Shown here: positions 1 to 7,363 of the stretch, piece by piece | How the letters are laid out: every line of letters starts with the position of its first letter | Position numbering within the stretch: the stretch's first letter is position 1 | DNA from: Pelagihabitans sp965238025 | GTDB lineage: Bacteria; Bacteroidota; Bacteroidia; Flavobacteriales; Flavobacteriaceae | Direction: 5' to 3' | NCBI GenBank assembly: GCA_965238025.1 | Contig: OZ250162.1 | Span: 2,108,001-2,172,000, forward strand | Length of the DNA stretch: 64,000 bases | Translations under genes and position numbers: made by a program | Notes under the pieces: model-generated | The model's database searches: none | The model's input: only the letters and a program-made list of their open reading frames with translations | What the model was told of the DNA's origin: nothing

Positions 1-356
1 AAAATGCCCGTAACAGGATGCGGGAAATCGTTGCGAACAACTTGCCCCATACTTCGGCCGAAATTTCATTTACCGATAGTTATCCTGCGATGGGCCCGAC
101 GGAAAGAAACAAAAAACTGCTTGCGCAACTGAATCAGGTGAGTATTGATGTGGGGCAAGGTGAGGTTTTGGCCTATGATCCTGGAAAAAGAGGCGCCGCC
201 GATACCTCATTTGTGGCCGAATATGTCGCCTGTTTAGACGGCTTAGGTACCATGGGTACCGGGGCGCACACGCCAGAGGAAACGGTAAACTTGAATACGA
301 TCGAGGCTTTGACCAAACGTACCGCACTGTTGATTTATAGATTGATAAATCAATAA
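1..356 (+). CDS. M20-family metallopeptidase (glutamate carboxypeptidase-like), C-terminal fragment
   Basis: The 3' end of a gene cut by the window edge; the frame is open from nucleotide 3 with no start, so the ATG at 18 is internal. The visible part carries the run PGKRGAADTSFVA followed by DGLG and GAHTPEE, the C-terminal signature of M20 zinc peptidases of the carboxypeptidase G2 type, in which the Glu of HTPEE lies in the region that supplies a metal ligand. It would hydrolyse a peptide or amidated amino acid. The N-terminal catalytic half and any signal peptide lie outside the window. The next gene starts 3 bp after the stop, so the two are probably cotranscribed. The family is fairly sure, the substrate unknown. 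Confidence 0.85.
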   Translation, partial: NARNRMREIVANNLPHTSAEISFTDSYPAMGPTERNKKLLAQLNQVSIDVGQGEVLAYDPGKRGAADTSFVAEYVACLDGLGTMGTGAHTPEETVNLNTIEALTKRTALLIYRLINQ

Positions 357-359
357 CCA

Positions 360-1154
360 ATGGTCATATTAGAATCAAAAGATGCATCGGTGAGAATAGA
401 CGAAGGCGAATTGGTAGGCTATGTCGTCCAGAAACATGAGTATATTCATCAAAAGGGAAGTCCCGGTTGGCGTAGTTCCGATACCGAGATGTTCCCGGTT
501 ATCGGCCCGACATCCGAAGCTGATTTTCAAGTGCAAACCCCAAGAGATATCGCCATACAAGACCAACACGGATTGCTTCGGGAAATGGACTATAAATTGG
601 TTTTCAATGATGCAACACAGGCCGTTTTTCAAAAGACATACATTGCCAACACCAGGGTTAAAAACTCAAAGTTTCCTACCAAATCGACCAAAGAATATTT
701 GTTTTGGCCCTATGATTTTACGTTTACAAAGAGGTTTAAATTGAACGATGATTCGTTGGAAATTATTTTTCAAGTGGAGGCTCCAAAAGATTCACCTTTT
801 ATGTTGGGGTATCATCCGGCCTTTAAATTGCATTCAGAAAGCCCTACCGTAAGAGCAAACAGAAATACCATTGCACTAAAGGAAATTTTGGCCGTAGGAA
901 ATCGGGCGTTTCACGTTGCCGATTGTGACGAAATCCAGTTGAACGATAAAAAGCCGCTCCAGATTAAAACGGAGGGATTTGGTCATTTTATGCTTTGGAC
1001 ACCCGTCATCAATATGCTGTGCATAGAACCCATCACCTTTTACCCCTATACCGTGCAACAGCAAGAATTGCATAAGGGTTTCACCTATGTAACGGATACC
1101 CCTCGGGAATTTAAGGTGGTGATCAATGTAAAAGCCGACCATGGGACTACGTAA
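360..1154 (+). CDS. aldose 1-epimerase-like (galactose mutarotase fold) protein
   Basis: 264 aa, cytoplasmic (no signal peptide). Features of the aldose 1-epimerase-like superfamily are an early stretch GELVGYVVQKHEYIHQ resembling the N-terminal GAEL..l element. A central GYHPAFKL (about residues 149-156) matches the conserved G.HP.F motif whose His contacts the sugar ring. A C-terminal segment MLCIEPITFYP fits the conserved Glu region. The protein is the length usual for the LacX/YeaD-like branch. It probably interconverts sugar anomers, but many members are uncharacterised. It begins 3 bp after the M20 peptidase gene and overlaps the downstream Crp/Fnr regulator by 14 bp, indicating one operon. 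Confidence 0.75.
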   Translation: MVILESKDASVRIDEGELVGYVVQKHEYIHQKGSPGWRSSDTEMFPVIGPTSEADFQVQTPRDIAIQDQHGLLREMDYKLVFNDATQAVFQKTYIANTRVKNSKFPTKSTKEYLFWPYDFTFTKRFKLNDDSLEIIFQVEAPKDSPFMLGYHPAFKLHSESPTVRANRNTIALKEILAVGNRAFHVADCDEIQLNDKKPLQIKTEGFGHFMLWTPVINMLCIEPITFYPYTVQQQELHKGFTYVTDTPREFKVVINVKADHGTT

Positions 1155-1779
1155 GATTTTACAAAATAATTACGGCTACCTGTTCGATCCTGAATTGCTG
1201 AAGGAAATTGAAACCGTCGGGGTATACCGAAAGGTTGAACAAGGTGAGGAACTCATTGATATAGGGCAATCCGTTACAATGATGCCCCTGCTGTTATCTG
1301 GGGTGGTAAAAATTTTAAGGGAAGATGAAAAGGGCGACGAACTGCTCCTTTATTTTTTGGAAACTGGGGATAGCTGCGCCATGACCTTTTCCTGCTGTAT
1401 GAGAAATTCAAAAAGTAAAATACGGGCCGTTGCGGAGCAGAATACCGAACTCCTTATGATTCCGGTGCAAAACATGGAAATTTGGATGGGCAAATACAAA
1501 AGCTGGCAACAATTTATTTTAGAGAGTTACCATACCCGGGTTGAAGAACTTTTGGAAACCGTAGATGCCTTGGCTTTTATGAATATGGATGAGCGCTTAT
1601 TAAAACTACTACGGGATAAGGCTATGGTAAATAGGGATGAGGTGATTCATACCACTCATAAAGAGATTGCTGATGATATGCACACCTCTAGGGTAGTGGT
1701 CTCCCGCCTGCTTAAAAAATTGGAAAATGAGGGTAAGATAGCAATGGGAAGAAATGAAATAAAAGTGCTGGATTTATAA
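1141..1779 (+). CDS. Crp/Fnr-family transcriptional regulator
   Basis: 212 aa. Residues about 20-120 form a cyclic-nucleotide-binding-type beta barrel (LLSGVVKILRE, LYFLETGDSCAMTF). Residues about 170-205 form the C-terminal winged helix (THKEIADDMHTSRVVVSRLL) that reads DNA. The sequence CAMTFSCCM in the sensor domain is common in flavobacterial Crp/Fnr members of unknown ligand; there is no four-cysteine Fe-S arrangement as in Fnr. The start overlaps the upstream epimerase gene by 14 bp. The next gene (DinB-like) begins 32 bp downstream and may be cotranscribed. The effector and targets cannot be told. Confidence 0.9.
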   Translation: MGLRKILQNNYGYLFDPELLKEIETVGVYRKVEQGEELIDIGQSVTMMPLLLSGVVKILREDEKGDELLLYFLETGDSCAMTFSCCMRNSKSKIRAVAEQNTELLMIPVQNMEIWMGKYKSWQQFILESYHTRVEELLETVDALAFMNMDERLLKLLRDKAMVNRDEVIHTTHKEIADDMHTSRVVVSRLLKKLENEGKIAMGRNEIKVLDL

Positions 1780-1811
1780 AACACTATTTAACAAAACTTA
1801 AAAAATATAGA

Positions 1812-2402
1812 ATGAAATCAATTATAATTAGCCTTGCGCTGCTCCTATGGATTAATTTAAACGCCCAAGAAATTATGAATGATACTTTGCCCTATACCGT
1901 TATTCCCGATGCACCAAAGGAGTTTACACCCGGAACGGTGGTCGCCCGTATTGTTGACGGACTTGGATTCCGATACCGTTGGGCAACAGAGGGGCTTAGT
2001 GAGGAAGATTATGAGTATGCCCCGGGTAATGAAGGACGTACCATTGCCCAGACCATAGAACATGTATATGGGCTTTCAAAAGTGATTTTAAACACTGCTA
2101 AAAAGCAGGCAACCGATTTCACGGCGGCAAAGAAAGAGCTGACCATAACCGAAATGCGAAATGCAACCTTGAACAATTTGAAAGAGGCAAGCGAATTGTA
2201 TGCAGCTGCTACCGATTTGAACGAGCATCAGGTGATATTCAAGCGGAAAGACCGGGAATCAAAATTCCCTTTTTGGAACAACCTTAATGGCCCCATTGAA
2301 GATGCCGTTTGGCATGCAGGACAAATAGTTGTCTTACGTCGCAGTTCCGGAAATCCGATAAACCCTAAGGTCAGTGTATTTTTAGGGAAGTTAAAAGACT
2401 GA
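1812..2402 (+). CDS. secreted DinB-like (YfiT/DinB four-helix) protein
   Basis: 196 aa. An N-terminal signal peptide is visible (charged start, hydrophobic LALLLWINL, then NAQ cleavage near residue 19). The mature part resembles the DinB/YfiT four-helix bundle. It has a helix bearing RTIAQTIEHVYGLSKV (His of the first metal-site helix) and a late helix with IEDAVWHAGQIVVLRR, where WHAGQ corresponds to the conserved H..Q/H near the C-terminus. The fold often binds a divalent metal and carries thiol-transfer-type reactions, but the export signal is common in Bacteroidota paralogues of unknown job. It lies 32 bp downstream of the Crp/Fnr gene and is convergent with the DUF1801 gene. Confidence 0.75.
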   Translation: MKSIIISLALLLWINLNAQEIMNDTLPYTVIPDAPKEFTPGTVVARIVDGLGFRYRWATEGLSEEDYEYAPGNEGRTIAQTIEHVYGLSKVILNTAKKQATDFTAAKKELTITEMRNATLNNLKEASELYAAATDLNEHQVIFKRKDRESKFPFWNNLNGPIEDAVWHAGQIVVLRRSSGNPINPKVSVFLGKLKD

Positions 2403-2409
2403 GCCTAAA

Positions 2410-2772
2410 CTACTTCTTCCAAAACTTTTTATCCTTAACGGAATAAGCATCTTCCAATATGGCAATAAGAATGGCATTATCTATCTCTTCCAAGCTTTTA
2501 TAGCGTAAAGACCGCATCATTTCACGGCCAGCAATGCACATATGTTCTAGGTGTACGGCTAGGTGGGCCGCGTTCCAAAAACCTAGATCCACGTAGTCTT
2601 TTGATTGGTTTAGGTAGCAATAAGGTCTTCCATCAAGATAGTAAAAGGGAACCCGATATTTATATTTTAGATCTACATCGGGTACTGTAAGTTCAATAAC
2701 CGATTGCAAGTGCAGCAATATGCCCCGAAAGGGTTCAGTTTGATTGAGTATATAATCCTCGGCGGGGTTCAT
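2410..2772 (-). CDS. DUF1801 (YdhG-like) domain protein
   Basis: 120 aa, cytoplasmic. The pattern KYKYRVPFYYLDG near residues 35-50, followed by a short beta segment YCYLNQSKDYVDLGFWNAAHL, matches DUF1801/YdhG family proteins, small frataxin-like-fold proteins of unknown biochemical role. The C-terminal ILEDAYSVKDKKFWKK is also typical for Bacteroidota members. It is a single gene convergent with the DinB-like gene (7 bp between stops). The start ATG at 2772 gives the usual family length. Function is not known. Confidence 0.75.
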   Translation of the reverse strand: MNPAEDYILNQTEPFRGILLHLQSVIELTVPDVDLKYKYRVPFYYLDGRPYCYLNQSKDYVDLGFWNAAHLAVHLEHMCIAGREMMRSLRYKSLEEIDNAILIAILEDAYSVKDKKFWKK

Positions 2773-2844
2773 TCGATGAAATTACAGAAAAATTGGTATT
2801 GGATAGCGGTAGAATTACCATACGACGATTTTTTCATACAATGG

Positions 2845-2893
2845 TTTGGTCAATTGCGAATTAAATTTAACTTTGTATTTCAAAGTACTTTAA
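2845..2893 (+). promoter_or_regulatory. Bacteroidota promoter with overlapping palindromic operator
   Basis: TTTG (2845-2848), 19 bp, then TAACTTTG (2868-2875) is a near-ideal Bacteroidota -33/-7 pair, 20 bp before the ATG at 2895. The inverted repeat CTTTGTATTTCAAAG (2871-2885) overlaps the -7 element, and ACTTTGTATTTCAAAGTACTTTAA as a 24-bp block (2870-2893) recurs base for base in front of the gene at 3942. The position over the -7 box suggests a repressor site, probably for the winged-helix protein encoded at 3582-3887. Confidence 0.75.
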
Positions 2894-2894
2894 T

Positions 2895-3530
2895 ATGGAA
2901 ACAAAGAATTATCTCGAAGACATTTCCGAAATCAAGAATATGATGAGCCGCTCAAGCAGGTTTATCTCGTTAAGTGGCCTGTCTGGAATACTAGCAGGAA
3001 TTTATGCGCTAATCGGAGCTGGTCTTGCCTATAATCGCCTGAGGGCTTTTTCACACACAAACTACGATGGCTTCTCAGGAAGAAACTCGGCCTTAAGGAG
3101 CGATGATATTGTAACAGATCTTAGTATAATTGCCATTACAGTGATTGTACTTGCTGTGGCTACGGGCATAGCACTTACTGTTCGAAAGGCGAAAAAAAGT
3201 GGTGAAAAAATGTGGGACGTTTCAAGTAGACGATTGGTTTTGAATTTTGTTATTCCTTTATTTGCTGGAGGCTTTTTCTGTCTAGTGTTGATTCAATATA
3301 GAGTTGTGGGCTTGGTTGCCCCTGCAACTTTAATTTTTTATGGCCTAGCCTGCATTAATGCTAGTAAATATACTATGAGGGATATTCGGTATATGGGAAT
3401 TGCTTTTATCGTCCTCGGTTTGATTTCGACCCAATTCATAGGATACGGGTTGTATTTTTGGGCGCTGGGATTTGGGGTTTGCCATATCGTTTATGGGGCG
3501 CTTATGTATTTTAAATATGACAGGAAGTAG
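2895..3530 (+). CDS. integral membrane protein of a winged-helix regulon, function unknown
   Basis: 211 aa. After a hydrophilic N-terminus (METKNYLEDISEIKNMM) there are about six hydrophobic segments: SGLSGILAGIYALIGAGLAY, then IIAITVIVLAVATGIALTV, FVIPLFAGGFFCLVLI, VGLVAPATLIFYGLACI, IRYMGIAFIVLGLIS and a last one ending YGALMYFKY. No catalytic motif is recognised. Proteins of this layout are often found directly beside a small winged-helix regulator in flavobacteria, as here: the regulator follows about 50-65 bp downstream. It starts right after a strong promoter/operator that is repeated before the Coq4-like gene. The role is not known; a stress- or envelope-related function is only a guess. 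Confidence 0.7.
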   Translation: METKNYLEDISEIKNMMSRSSRFISLSGLSGILAGIYALIGAGLAYNRLRAFSHTNYDGFSGRNSALRSDDIVTDLSIIAITVIVLAVATGIALTVRKAKKSGEKMWDVSSRRLVLNFVIPLFAGGFFCLVLIQYRVVGLVAPATLIFYGLACINASKYTMRDIRYMGIAFIVLGLISTQFIGYGLYFWALGFGVCHIVYGALMYFKYDRK

Positions 3531-3570
3531 AGGGTATTAAAATCTAATGCTTGAATTTAAAACAAGGAGA

Positions 3571-3588
3571 TTCCCACCTTCGTGGGAA
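3571..3588. repeat. REP-like short palindrome (TTCCCACCTTCGTGGGAA)
   Basis: The perfect 7-bp-armed inverted repeat TTCCCAC-CTTC-GTGGGAA sits between two genes. It has the form of the short palindromic repeats (GATTCCCGCCTTCGCGGGAATGA type) dispersed in many bacterial genomes. It covers two possible start codons (GTG 3582, ATG 3588) of the downstream regulator, so a hairpin here would affect that gene's ribosome binding site (AAGGAGA at 3564-3570). Confidence 0.6.
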
Positions 3589-3887
3589 TGAAAAAAATGT
3601 CAATAATTAATAACATAAATAAAGCATTCGATCATCGAATCCGACTGGGTATCATGAGTATTCTTATGGTAAACGACTTTGCTGATTTCAATATGTTGAA
3701 AGAACTGCTTGGAGTAACCGATGGAAATCTTGCCAGTCATACCAAGGCGCTGGAAAAGGCGGAATTTATAAAGGTTGAAAAACGATTTATCGGGCGCAAA
3801 CCCAATACTAGATATGCTGCGACAAGATTGGGGAAGAAAGAATTTAAAAAGCATATTGAAGCTTTGGAAAGGCTGATTGGGAAATAA
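3582..3887 (+). CDS. winged-helix DNA-binding transcriptional regulator
   Basis: Up to 101 aa; a single winged-helix domain. INKAFDHRIRLGIMSILMVNDFADFNMLKELLGVTDG.. shows the helix pair, LGVTDGNLASHTKALEKAEF is the helix-turn-helix with its recognition helix, and KVEKRFIGRKPNTRYAATRLGKKEF is the wing. This is the pattern of the MarR/ArsR-like HTH_27 (winged helix DNA-binding) family. Three starts are possible: GTG 3582, ATG 3588 and ATG 3597. The last begins MSIINNINKAF and is the likeliest, because the first two lie inside a REP-like hairpin. Its probable target is the CTTTGTATTTCAAAG palindrome found upstream of the preceding gene and just downstream of itself, consistent with a local repressor. 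Confidence 0.85.
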   Translation: MGMKKMSIINNINKAFDHRIRLGIMSILMVNDFADFNMLKELLGVTDGNLASHTKALEKAEFIKVEKRFIGRKPNTRYAATRLGKKEFKKHIEALERLIGK

Positions 3888-3907
3888 ACAATTTTTTTTA
3901 TCAATCT

Positions 3908-3931
3908 ACTTTGTATTTCAAAGTACTTTAA
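3908..3931 (+). promoter_or_regulatory. second copy of the regulon operator, upstream of the Coq4-like gene
   Basis: The 24-bp block at 3908-3931 is identical to 2870-2893 and contains CTTTGTATTTCAAAG (3909-3923). Here the -7-like sequence is CTACTTTG (3906-3913), weaker than the TAACTTTG at the first copy, and no clear -33 TTTG is seen at the usual spacing. It ends 10 bp before the ATG at 3942. Confidence 0.7.
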
Positions 3932-3941
3932 AATTATTAAA

Positions 3942-4397
3942 ATGAGATCATTGATTCTAGAAGTTCTATACGAGTGGAGTAAAAGACCCTACCAAAAGTT
4001 TATCAAAAAAAATGAGCCCTGGCCGGCAACCGTGCCCGACTTGATGCAATACCCGAAAACAAGCCTTGGCTTTCATTTAGCCTGCTTTATGTTAGAACAT
4101 GACTTTAGTTTACAACCAAAGCTAGAAGACCATGACGTTTTTCACGTACTTACTAGTACCGGCGTTTCTGTTCCTGAAGAAATAAGTATGCAATATTATT
4201 TATGGGGTAATGGCAAGCGCAGCTTGTACCAGGTCGCTGTGATATTCTTGGGAACGGTTCTTTTTCCAGATTATATAAAACTTTTTAGAAATGCTTATAC
4301 GAGGGGCAAGGAAGCACATAAATTTTATCAGATCAATTTTTTAAAGCTGTTACCCCAACCGATATCAATTATTAAATCAACTTTTCAAATAAGATAA
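3942..4397 (+). CDS. Coq4-like protein
   Basis: 151 aa. Carries the Coq4 metal-site signature HDxxH-x(11)-E: H64, D65, H68 and E80 in EDHDVFHVLTSTGVSVPEE. In eukaryotes Coq4 supports ubiquinone assembly and oxidative decarboxylation of the ring. Bacteroidota normally make menaquinone, so this short member probably has another role, perhaps in membrane lipid or quinone handling. There is no signal peptide; a weakly hydrophobic stretch SLYQVAVIFLGTVLF lies in the middle. It is preceded by the shared winged-helix operator and followed 11 bp later by the DUF4173 gene, so it heads an operon of membrane proteins running to about 6783. Confidence 0.75.
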   Translation: MRSLILEVLYEWSKRPYQKFIKKNEPWPATVPDLMQYPKTSLGFHLACFMLEHDFSLQPKLEDHDVFHVLTSTGVSVPEEISMQYYLWGNGKRSLYQVAVIFLGTVLFPDYIKLFRNAYTRGKEAHKFYQINFLKLLPQPISIIKSTFQIR

Positions 4398-4408
4398 AAC
4401 ATTTAATT

Positions 4409-5809
4409 ATGAATATTTATATCAAATCAATTTTCGGTGCGCTGGCTTTTAGTCTCTTGTTTTATAGCAAAAGTTTTGGCCTTAACATTTTACTTATTTC
4501 AATTATCGTAACAATAGTGGTATCGACCATGAAAAAAGGACAACGTTTTCAATGGGATTATACTATTGCCTACCTATTTACCGCGCTTATGGTCTTTATT
4601 GATCCTAACGGTTTTAACATTCTGGTCTATTTTATTGCACTATGCATGCTTATCGGAAAATCGGTAGCTGCCAAAAGCTCACCTTACGTATCGGTATTTA
4701 CAGGGCTCATAAATCTAGTCGTTGCAGCCCTGGTAAATTTTGTTGATAATCGAAATAAAACAACAAAAGAAAAAAAAGACATCTCACCCGAAGTGATGAA
4801 TTATCTAAAGGGGAGTTTGCTTGCGATCCTGCTTCTTATCATATTCACCTTGTTGTACCGAAACGCCAATCCTGTTTTTGATGGGTTGATTTCTGATATC
4901 GACTTCAGTTTTATAAGTATCCCTTGGTTATTCTTTACCCTCATAGGATACATCCTGTTCCTAAACGTACTAAAACCTTTTTATCCCGACGAACTTATCG
5001 CCTTAGACGTAAAACAAGATAATGATCTTCAACAGCCAGAAATGCCTTTTTCATCCACGGTCTTGGCCACGTTAAAAAGCGAACATACTGTTGGTAGTAT
5101 CGTATTTGCTGCGCTAAATCTACTTTTGTTATTCTTTTTGATTACGGATTTTATTTACCTGCTTGATCCAGGAGTGGTTTCTAGCGAAGCCTACTCTAAC
5201 GCCATACACCAAGGTATTTATGCCCTTGTTCTATCAATTCTAGTGGCCATAAGCATTATCCTCTTTTTCTTTAGGGGAAATCTAAATTTTTATTCCAATA
5301 ATAAAAAACTGAAGATGCTCACCTATTCTTGGATCGTATTGAATCTGATTTTGGTAATATTCACATGTTTCAAGAATTGGGTCCATGTTGACACCTATGG
5401 TCTTACCTATAGACGCATTGGCGTTTTTGTTTATTTGTTGTGCACGGTTATTGGTCTTATTACCGCATATTTTAAGGTCGCAAGGACAAAGAGTCTTGTT
5501 TACTTACTACGCACCAATTTCGCCGTGTGGTTTACCTTTCTTATCCTAAGTGCCGGTGTCCCATGGGACAAAGCTATTACCCGTTATAACCTTTCTCATA
5601 TCGAGTACCCAGACACACTATACCTAACGCAATTGGGTGATAGTAACTTACATCTTCTGTATCGTTATAGTAAAACAAAAGACAACAAATTGAAACCCAA
5701 GGAAACAACAATTGTAAAAAGACGCCTTAAGAAACTGATTCAAGAATCAAAGGAGAAAACCTGGCAAGAATACACCTTATACCAATTCGCCAAAAATGAT
5801 ACCAAATGA
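4409..5809 (+). CDS. DUF4173/DUF4153-type polytopic membrane protein
   Basis: 466 aa with about eleven hydrophobic segments and a hydrophilic C-terminal tail of roughly 75 aa. The layout resembles the DUF4153/DUF4173 families. The C-terminal half includes the segment INFAVWFTFLILSAGVPWDK-like (as TNFAVWFTF...VPWDKAITRYNL), in which a conserved WD.....YN motif precedes the soluble tail; this is characteristic of DUF4173 proteins. The function is unknown. The stop overlaps the next start in an ATGA (5806-5809), showing translational coupling with the 99-aa membrane protein. Confidence 0.75.
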   Translation: MNIYIKSIFGALAFSLLFYSKSFGLNILLISIIVTIVVSTMKKGQRFQWDYTIAYLFTALMVFIDPNGFNILVYFIALCMLIGKSVAAKSSPYVSVFTGLINLVVAALVNFVDNRNKTTKEKKDISPEVMNYLKGSLLAILLLIIFTLLYRNANPVFDGLISDIDFSFISIPWLFFTLIGYILFLNVLKPFYPDELIALDVKQDNDLQQPEMPFSSTVLATLKSEHTVGSIVFAALNLLLLFFLITDFIYLLDPGVVSSEAYSNAIHQGIYALVLSILVAISIILFFFRGNLNFYSNNKKLKMLTYSWIVLNLILVIFTCFKNWVHVDTYGLTYRRIGVFVYLLCTVIGLITAYFKVARTKSLVYLLRTNFAVWFTFLILSAGVPWDKAITRYNLSHIEYPDTLYLTQLGDSNLHLLYRYSKTKDNKLKPKETTIVKRRLKKLIQESKEKTWQEYTLYQFAKNDTK

Positions 5810-6105
5810 CGACCTTATTTACCTATAGCATTAATAGAAATGGTGCCTTATTTGCGCAATGGAGTTTTGTGCTGAGCACGATTTGGTTCCTACTTTATCT
5901 GGCCACCGGGGTAGAGGGACTATTAGGTCTTGGTATTGGTTTGTTAGTATTATTTGTTGTGCTATCCCCTATATCACTTGCTATTTTAATCGTGAACGCC
6001 CTAGTGCATTATAGAGACATAAAACAACATGTTATTGCCATCTTTATGGTATTGGTGAGTACTTCGATTATAATCTTATACATAACACTTTTAAGCAATT
6101 TTTAG
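5806..6105 (+). CDS. small membrane protein, unknown
   Basis: 99 aa with three hydrophobic segments (WSFVLSTIWFLLYLATGV, LLGLGIGLLVLFVVLSPISLAILIVN and VIAIFMVLVSTSIIILYITLL). The start overlaps the DUF4173 gene by 4 bp and the stop abuts the next ATG directly (6105/6106). It is therefore part of the same operon and probably acts with its neighbours. No family is recognised. Confidence 0.75.
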   Translation: MTTLFTYSINRNGALFAQWSFVLSTIWFLLYLATGVEGLLGLGIGLLVLFVVLSPISLAILIVNALVHYRDIKQHVIAIFMVLVSTSIIILYITLLSNF

Positions 6106-6783
6106 ATGAATACACTCCTTTTAAAATTAGAAAATAGAAACATACAGTTAATACTGTCTATAAGTTTTGCGTTAGCACTTTTTTTTGCAAGGGTAAAAAT
6201 AACCCATAGCATATATTATGGCTTTTTAGTATGGAACCTTTTCTTAGCCGCCGTGCCTTATTTCATTTCTCAAATGATGATCGCACGGTTAGAAAATTCT
6301 ATTTTTTGCAAAGGCCTATTTTGGATGGGTTTTATGGTTTGGCTATTGTTTTTGCCCAATAGCCCCTATATCATAACTGATTTGGTGCATTTGCATGACA
6401 AGAGCTCTAATTTACTGTGGTTGGATATGTTTTTGGTATTTGTCTTTGCCCTAAACGGACTCCTTTTAGGGCTGCTCTCGCTCTTGGATATGTCAAAACT
6501 CTTAGGGTTCCGATTTTCCAATAAAACAGCATCCCTTATAATTTTAACCGTTTGTATGCTCAGTGGTTATGGCATTTATCTAGGACGATTTCTCCGTTTT
6601 AATTCATGGGATGTGCTTGCGAAACCCAGGTCACTTTTTTTAGAGATTTTCAGTAGTCTAAATGAACCCAAAGCCTGGTTGATTACGCTTGCTTTTGGAG
6701 GGCTACTATGGATTTTATTTTGCCTCATACAAGCTATTTTATTTGCACAAGAACAAAATACGGTTCGCCGTACGTTGGATTAA
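6106..6783 (+). CDS. DUF1361 membrane protein
   Basis: 225 aa, about seven hydrophobic segments. The signature FLPNSPYIITDLVHLH (residues about 83-98) is the hallmark of DUF1361. LSGYGIYLGRFLRFNSWDVL further on is also conserved in that family. No reaction is known for DUF1361. It starts directly at the end of the preceding gene, so it is the fourth gene of the Coq4-like operon. The next gene is 58 bp away and may be in the same unit. Confidence 0.85.
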   Translation: MNTLLLKLENRNIQLILSISFALALFFARVKITHSIYYGFLVWNLFLAAVPYFISQMMIARLENSIFCKGLFWMGFMVWLLFLPNSPYIITDLVHLHDKSSNLLWLDMFLVFVFALNGLLLGLLSLLDMSKLLGFRFSNKTASLIILTVCMLSGYGIYLGRFLRFNSWDVLAKPRSLFLEIFSSLNEPKAWLITLAFGGLLWILFCLIQAILFAQEQNTVRRTLD

Positions 6784-6841
6784 AATTAAAAAAACGGAGG
6801 GCATTTCTTCTAGAACCCGCATTTCATTAAGCTGACACAAT

Positions 6842-7240
6842 ATGAAATTGACATTTAAAAGAAGCTACTTTATCGCCTTTATCTTATTTTTAATTATAGA
6901 GGTTCTAATTGCCTTATTTCTTAAGGGTGGTTTTATTAGGCACACGGTTGGTGATTTTCTGGTCGTAATGCTGCTCTACCACTTCTTTAAAAGTTTTTTT
7001 AAAGAAAGCTCCCTCACTATTGCGGTCTTTGTTTTGTGTATAGCGTATATAGTAGAATTCCTTCATTGCACCTCCTTTCTTCACAACATAGGCCTACGCC
7101 ATAATAAATGGGCCAATTTAATCTTTGGTAATTCTTTTAGTATACAAGACCTGATAGCCTATACCTTAGGAATTATCGTGGTACTATGCATAGACGAAAG
7201 AAATCGGTTCCAAAAATGGGTCAAAGCCTTTTTCGATTAA
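6842..7240 (+). CDS. DUF2809 membrane protein
   Basis: 132 aa with four predicted membrane helices. The motif GGFIRHTVGDFLVVMLLYHFFK (residues about 29-50) and the C-terminal FGNSFSIQDLIAYTLGI match the DUF2809 family of small inner-membrane proteins with no assigned function. It ends the plus-strand run and is convergent with the DUF3179 gene 123 bp later. No convincing terminator was seen in the gap. Confidence 0.85.
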   Translation: MKLTFKRSYFIAFILFLIIEVLIALFLKGGFIRHTVGDFLVVMLLYHFFKSFFKESSLTIAVFVLCIAYIVEFLHCTSFLHNIGLRHNKWANLIFGNSFSIQDLIAYTLGIIVVLCIDERNRFQKWVKAFFD

Positions 7241-7363
7241 CGATATGCCAAACCTGATGGCCGACAACAATAACCTTTTTTGGATCCTGCCCCGCTACAT
7301 GCAATCTATATTCTATCTAAAGAACAGCTGTTAGTGCTATCCCTTACCTAGTTGGTAGACCCC

